From: Streptomyces sp. NRRL F-4489
GTDB taxonomy: Bacteria; Actinomycetota; Actinomycetes; Streptomycetales; Streptomycetaceae
Length of the DNA: 47,755 nucleotides
Reading direction: 5' to 3'
NCBI RefSeq assembly: GCF_001509485.1
Contig: NZ_LLZI01000240.1
Span: 1 to 47,755, forward strand
A program made the translations under genes and the position numbers. Positions 43,732 through 47,755 of the stretch are shown here, in pieces (the first letter of the stretch is position 1; the number at the start of each line of letters is the position of its first letter). A model generated the notes under the pieces. It was not told where the DNA came from. It did not search any database and worked only from the letters and a program-made list of their open reading frames with translations.

Positions 43732-45510
43732 GTGAACGGACCCCTCATCGTCCAGAGCGACAAGACGCTGCTGCTGGAGGTGGACCACGAGCAGGCGGAC
43801 GCCTGCCGACGGGCCATCGCGCCCTTCGCCGAGCTGGAGCGGGCGCCGGAGCACATCCACACCTACCGGGTCACGCCCCTGGGCCTGTGGAACGCCCGCG
43901 CGGCCGGCCACGACGCCGAGCAGGTCGTGGACGCGCTGGTGCAGTTCTCCCGCTATCCGGTGCCGCACGCGCTGCTCGTCGACGTCGCCGAGACCATGTC
44001 GCGGTACGGGCGGCTGACGCTCACCAAGCACCCCGCCCACGGCCTGGTGCTGACCACCACCGACCGGCCCGTACTGGAGGAGATCCTCCGGTCGAAGAAG
44101 GTGCAGCCGCTGGTCGGCGCGCGGATCGACCAGGACGCGGTGGTGGTGCACCCGTCCGAGCGCGGGCAGATCAAGCAGACGCTGCTGAAGCTGGGCTGGC
44201 CGGCCGAGGACCTCGCCGGCTACGTGGACGGCGAGGCGCACCCGATCGAGCTGGCCGAGGACGGCTGGGCGCTGCGCCCCTATCAGTCGCAGGCCGTGGA
44301 GGGCTTCTGGCACGGCGGCTCCGGTGTCGTGGTGCTGCCGTGCGGCGCCGGGAAGACGCTGGTGGGCGCGGGCGCGATGGCGCGCGCCAAGGCGACGACG
44401 CTGATCCTGGTGACGAACACCGTCTCGGCCCGCCAGTGGAAGCACGAGCTGGTGAAGCGGACGACGCTGACCGAGAGCGAGATCGGCGAGTACAGCGGCA
44501 CGAAGAAGGAGATCCGGCCGGTCACCATCGCCACGTACCAGGTGCTGACGACCAAGCGGAAGGGCGTCTACCCGCATCTGGAGCTGTTCGACTCCCGCGA
44601 CTGGGGCCTGATCGTCTACGACGAGGTGCACCTGCTGCCGGCGCCGGTCTTCAAGTTCACCGCCGACCTCCAAGCCCGGCGCCGGCTGGGGCTGACCGCG
44701 ACGCTGGTGCGCGAGGACGGCCGGGAGTCGGACGTCTTCTCGCTGATCGGGCCGAAGCGGTTCGACGCGCCGTGGAAGGAGATCGAGGCGCAGGGGTACA
44801 TCGCGCCCGCCGACTGCGTCGAGGTCCGGGTGGACCTCACCGACGCGGAACGGCTCGCGTACGCCACGGCCGAGGCCGAGGAGAAGTACCGCTTCTGCGC
44901 GACGACGGACAGCAAGCAGCGGGTCACCGAGGCGCTGGTGCGGCGGCACGCGGGCGAGCAGACGCTGGTCATCGGGCAGTACATCGACCAGCTGGACGAG
45001 CTGGGCGAGCACCTGGGCGCGCCAGTGATCAAGGGCGAGACCAGCAACGCCCAGCGGGAGAAGCTGTTCGAGGCGTTCCGGCAGGGCGAACTGTCGGTGC
45101 TGGTGGTGTCGAAGGTCGCCAACTTCTCCATCGACCTGCCGGAGGCGACGGTGGCGATCCAGGTGTCGGGCACCTTCGGCTCCCGGCAGGAGGAGGCCCA
45201 GCGGCTGGGCCGGGTGCTGCGTCCGAAGGCGGACGGCCACGAGGCCCGCTTCTACTCCGTCGTCGCCCGCGACACCATCGACCAGGACTTCGCCGCCCAC
45301 CGCCAGCGCTTCCTGGCCGAACAGGGCTACGCGTACCGGATCGTGGACGCGCATGAGCTGCTGTCGGGGAGGGGCGCGGATGCGGGTGCGGGGGCCGGTT
45401 CGGGCTTGGGTACGGGTGCCGGTACGGGCTTTGGTACGGGTGCTGGGTCCGGCTCCGCGGGCGTCGATGCGGACGGGGATGACGACCTCACGGCGGACGG
45501 GGTGGCCTGA
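43732..45510 (+). CDS. XPB-type DNA repair helicase (SF2)
   Basis: 592 aa from GTG 43732, with AGGCGAGG upstream. Residues 1-180 form the N-terminal damage-recognition-like domain. Helicase motifs: I PCGAGKT (Lys208), II DEVH (Asp297), III GLTATL, V SKVANFSIDLPEA and VI QEEAQRLGRVLRP. WKHELVKRT and the R-E-D region (LVREDGRESD) are XPB marks. In bacteria the enzyme unwinds DNA 3' to 5' and may serve excision repair; its exact role in actinobacteria is not settled. The last 45 residues are a Gly/Ala/Ser-rich tail (GAGAGSGLGTGAGTGFGTGA) ending in acidic residues, unlike the rest. A 20-bp tandem duplication includes the stop codon. Confidence 0.93.
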   Translation: MNGPLIVQSDKTLLLEVDHEQADACRRAIAPFAELERAPEHIHTYRVTPLGLWNARAAGHDAEQVVDALVQFSRYPVPHALLVDVAETMSRYGRLTLTKHPAHGLVLTTTDRPVLEEILRSKKVQPLVGARIDQDAVVVHPSERGQIKQTLLKLGWPAEDLAGYVDGEAHPIELAEDGWALRPYQSQAVEGFWHGGSGVVVLPCGAGKTLVGAGAMARAKATTLILVTNTVSARQWKHELVKRTTLTESEIGEYSGTKKEIRPVTIATYQVLTTKRKGVYPHLELFDSRDWGLIVYDEVHLLPAPVFKFTADLQARRRLGLTATLVREDGRESDVFSLIGPKRFDAPWKEIEAQGYIAPADCVEVRVDLTDAERLAYATAEAEEKYRFCATTDSKQRVTEALVRRHAGEQTLVIGQYIDQLDELGEHLGAPVIKGETSNAQREKLFEAFRQGELSVLVVSKVANFSIDLPEATVAIQVSGTFGSRQEEAQRLGRVLRPKADGHEARFYSVVARDTIDQDFAAHRQRFLAEQGYAYRIVDAHELLSGRGADAGAGAGSGLGTGAGTGFGTGAGSGSAGVDADGDDDLTADGVA

Positions 45511-45530
45511 CGGCGGACGGGGTGGCCTGA
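45491..45530. repeat. 20-bp perfect tandem duplication spanning the XPB stop codon
   Basis: CGGCGGACGGGGTGGCCTGA occurs at 45491-45510 and again at 45511-45530. The first copy ends with the TGA of the helicase gene. It looks like a recent slippage event; the second copy is untranslated. Confidence 0.85.
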
Positions 45531-45588
45531 CGGAGGGTCTTGGGGCTGAGGACGAGCGCCGGGCGCCGGGCCGGAGAAGGGCGTTCGC

Positions 45589-45692
45589 GGGCTGATCACG
45601 GCCGCGGGCGGCCCCGCGCCCGGTTCTCACCACGCTCGCCGACCACGGGCTGATCACGGCCGCGGCGGCCTCACGCCCGGTCGTCACCACGC
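45589..45692. repeat. Imperfect ~46-bp direct repeat, period 58
   Basis: GGGCTGATCACGGCCGCGG begins at 45589 and 45647, and in both copies is followed by a GCGGCC..CGCGCCCGGT-like stretch and CACCACGC. The array fills most of the gap between the convergent helicase and GT87 genes (45511-45736). No gene was seen here. Confidence 0.7.
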
Positions 45693-45736
45693 CTCCCCTC
45701 CGCTGCTGCTGCCCCTGCCGGGTGCCCTGCCGTCCG

Positions 45737-47044
45737 TCACCCCGCCGTGGCCCGGCTGCTCGTAGGCCGGGCGCCGGCGGTGCGTGGTGACGGGACGCGG
45801 CGAGCCGCCGTACGGGCGCCGGGTATGCCGGGGCCGGTGGCGGACCGGCGGGTCCACCAGGCCAGCGCCGCCAGCAGGGCCAGGCCGAGCAGCGGGTAGG
45901 GGGCGGCGAGCGGCTGCTGCCACCAGGAGAAGTGCAGGGCGCGCAGGCCCTGGTGGTGGACCGCCCACATCGAGCGGGCCGTGAACGCCACCGCGACCGC
46001 GGCTACCAGCGCCCACCGCCACCGGTCGCGCCGGGCGTGCGCGGCCAGGGCGGCCAGCAGCGGAACGCACCAGACCCAGTGGTGCGACCAGCTGATCGGG
46101 GAGACCAGCAGCGCCGTGACGGCCGTGGCGAGCACGCCCCAGTGGTCCAGGCCGCGGCGGACGTACAGGCGGCGGGCGGTCCACAGGCCGCCGGCACCGG
46201 TGAGCAGGGCCGCCGCCAGCCACCACACACCGGGCTCGGTGGTGTGCAGCAGCCGGGCCACCAGCCCCTGGACGGACTGGTTGTCGACGATCCAGACCTT
46301 GCCGACCCGCTGCGTCTCGAACATCCGCCGGGTCCAGAACTCCACGCTCGCGCCGGGCAGCACCAGCGCGCCGACCAGCACCGACACCGCGAACCCGGCG
46401 AGCGCGCCGGCCGCCGCCCGCACCCGTCCGGTGATCAGCAGATAGACCGCGAAGATCGCCGGGGTGAGCTTGACGCCCGCCGCGAGGCCGGTGGCGAAGC
46501 CCTTGAGGCGGGCGCCGTCCGGCCGGGAGAGGTCCCACAGCACCAGGCAGGTCAGAGCGAGGTTGATCTGACCGAAGACCAGGGTCTGGAAGACCGGTTC
46601 GAGCCAGAGGCCGAGGGCGGTGGCGGCGAGCACCAGCGGCGCGGAGTACGCGGCCCGGCGCAGCCCGGCGGCCTTCGCGGAGAGGTGGACCAGCAGCGCC
46701 AGGAACGCGGCGTTGACCAGCACACAGGTGATCTTCAGGGCGGTGAGCGAGAGCCAGGTGGTGGGGATGAACAGCAGGGCGGCGAAGGGCGGATAGGTGG
46801 CGGGCAGCGCCCACTTGGTGACCGTGAAGCCGTAGAGGTCACCGCCGGTCGCGGCGGCCTGGCCCTCGGCGCGGTAGACCTCTATGTCGGACATCGGCAG
46901 CTGCACGGCCCGCGAGAGCGCGTAGAGCCCGGCGAGGGACAGGAGCAGCAGGGCCGCACCGGTCGCCAGCCGGCCGGGGTCGGCGAGGCTCCGCGCCCAG
47001 GTGCGTCTCCACGTCCACGTCCCCGTCCCGTCGGCGGCAGACAC
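45737..47044 (-). CDS. GT87 (DUF2029) polyprenyl-phosphate-sugar glycosyltransferase
   Basis: 435 aa, about 10-11 membrane helices. It carries the family's marks: DIEVYRAEGQAAATGGDLYG (the acidic loop after helix 1), YPPFAALLF, EPVFQTLVFGQINLALTCLV, GLAAGVKLTPAIFAVYLLIT, DNQSVQGLVARLL and SPISWSHHWVW. This is the PimE-like C-type glycosyltransferase group, which moves mannose or a related sugar from a lipid carrier to glycolipid or protein on the outer face of the membrane. The acceptor is unknown. GTG 47044 has a strong GAGGAGG about 9 bases upstream, and TAGCGT (47091-47086) may be the -10. Confidence 0.92.
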   Translation of the reverse strand: MSAADGTGTWTWRRTWARSLADPGRLATGAALLLLSLAGLYALSRAVQLPMSDIEVYRAEGQAAATGGDLYGFTVTKWALPATYPPFAALLFIPTTWLSLTALKITCVLVNAAFLALLVHLSAKAAGLRRAAYSAPLVLAATALGLWLEPVFQTLVFGQINLALTCLVLWDLSRPDGARLKGFATGLAAGVKLTPAIFAVYLLITGRVRAAAGALAGFAVSVLVGALVLPGASVEFWTRRMFETQRVGKVWIVDNQSVQGLVARLLHTTEPGVWWLAAALLTGAGGLWTARRLYVRRGLDHWGVLATAVTALLVSPISWSHHWVWCVPLLAALAAHARRDRWRWALVAAVAVAFTARSMWAVHHQGLRALHFSWWQQPLAAPYPLLGLALLAALAWWTRRSATGPGIPGARTAARRVPSPRTAGARPTSSRATAG

Positions 47045-47198
47045 CGTTGACCCTCCTCATCGCCCTGAGCGCGCTCTCTGCGGCGACGCTAGTGGATCGG
47101 AACCGACCGTCCGTAACGCTTTCCGGTCAACCGGTGGTCCATGCGGTGGCCGGCCGTCGTCCGCAGGGACCGGTGCAGACCGGTGCGCGCGGGCGGGG

Positions 47199-47402
47199 TC
47201 AGCCGTCCGCGTACTCCCCCATCACCACCACGCTGAACGCGGCGGCCGCGAATATCTTCACGGCGCGGAGGGCACCGCCGACCGCTGGACGGTGCGGCCG
47301 GGCGCCGGCGGGGCCGCGGGCCGGGGCGCCCTTGGCGGGGCGGCGGGTGGCGGCGTGGACGGAGGCTGAGGACATCGTTGCGCTGCTCATGTCCTCCATC
47401 AT
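47199..47402 (-). CDS. Small protein with C-terminal membrane helix
   Basis: 67 aa from ATG 47402; ATG codons at 47399 and 47390 are also in frame. The N-terminal half is Ala/Pro/Arg-rich. The end, GGALRAVKIFAAAAFSVVVM then GEYADG, forms one hydrophobic helix with a short acidic tail. I recall similar short proteins in other Streptomyces but no function. The SD is weak for every start. It lies upstream of the GT87 gene on the same strand, 154 bases away. Confidence 0.6.
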   Translation of the reverse strand: MMEDMSSATMSSASVHAATRRPAKGAPARGPAGARPHRPAVGGALRAVKIFAAAAFSVVVMGEYADG

Positions 47403-47755
47403 CGTTTTCACGCGTTCGGCGCACATCGGCCCACGGTTCGATCTCCCGGCGCCCCCGCGTCGGCCTCTGGGCCTACGCCAACCCCTACGGGAGACCTACG
47501 GTTCTCAGGGTTCTCCCTCCCGGGTACGGCGCCGGGCCGTCCCGGGCCGCCCCGGGCCGAGCCGCGACGGGTACCGCCGCCCCGCACTGGCCGGGCCCCG
47601 GCCGGCGCCACCGCGCCGCCCCGCCCCCGGCCCGGCGCCTCCCCCGCCCGTCCCGTCCCCGCCCGTGCCGTCCCCGTACGCCCCACGCCCGCACCCCGCC
47701 CGCACCCCGCCCCCTCCGCCCCAAAAACCGTTGGCGCCCCCGACCACCCCTGACT
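47403..47755. other. Right-edge region without a recognised gene
   Basis: Very GC-rich with long C/G-biased runs. Minus-strand frames cross it but give only Gly/Arg/Pro-rich sequence typical of shadow frames. CCTACGG-like words recur (CCCCTACGGGAGACCTACGG around 47490). The promoter of a gene beyond the window may lie here. Confidence 0.4.

Noticed and set aside
47408..47747. Gly/Arg-rich frames at the right edge
   Set aside because: No RBS, no domain, low complexity, several overlapping frames of the same kind.

Overview
The window is a very GC-rich, densely coded chromosomal segment from an actinomycete, almost certainly Streptomyces. The evidence is codon use (GC-rich third positions, many GTG starts), a futalosine-route menaquinone gene pair, a complete conservon (cvnABCD plus a P450), DUF2530, DUF2771 and DUF3027 proteins, and an XPB helicase pair. 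Three parS-type 16-mers at 19904-20007 place it in the chromosome core, probably not far from oriC. The mqnB-mqnD pair recalls S. coelicolor SCO4327-SCO4326 from memory; no search was run. No rRNA, tRNA, CRISPR array, insertion sequence or prophage was recognised.

Layout. 1-6.6 kb: an FAD/Fe-S oxidase cut by the left edge, a BBE-type flavoprotein divergent from a WYL regulator with direct-repeat arrays on both sides of the flavoprotein, then serC. 6.7-13.6 kb: an unknown protein, remnants of a permease and a TetR gene, a PPOX/F420-type flavoprotein, an exported beta-propeller protein divergent from an SGNH hydrolase, a 28-aa membrane peptide, and marR-MFS-thpR. 13.6-18.2 kb: a purine permease, DUF2530 and a CtpE-type P-ATPase. 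18.2-24.8 kb: remnants of an oxidoreductase and an AraC regulator, a CypX-like P450 without a visible cyclodipeptide synthase, the parS cluster, and conservon cvnA-B-C-D-E on the minus strand. The CvnE P450 has EVLW in place of the ExxR motif, as in CYP157.

24.8-35 kb: a large sacsin/Hsp90-like GHKL ATPase and a DUF3027 gene, separated by 579 bases that hold two long hairpins with related stems and a shared apical loop, in opposite orientation. Then an MFS protein, a DUF2771 lipoprotein with mqnB-mqnD, a long-form cold-shock protein, a small membrane protein and a HAD phosphatase. 35-39.4 kb: an iron-siderophore ABC operon behind a clear DmdR/IdeR iron box. 39.4-47.8 kb: a membrane protein of unknown function, an XPB-associated protein and XPB helicase, a GT87 glycosyltransferase and a small membrane protein.

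Three themes stand out. About ten genes have a TAnnnT-like -10 box exactly 6-7 bases before the start codon and no ribosome binding site, which predicts leaderless mRNAs. Two places show the same kind of scar: a divergent gene pair that lost both 5' ends and its shared promoter. The hairpin pair at 28193-28514 looks like a REP/BIME-like dispersed element and is the best candidate for something not yet described.
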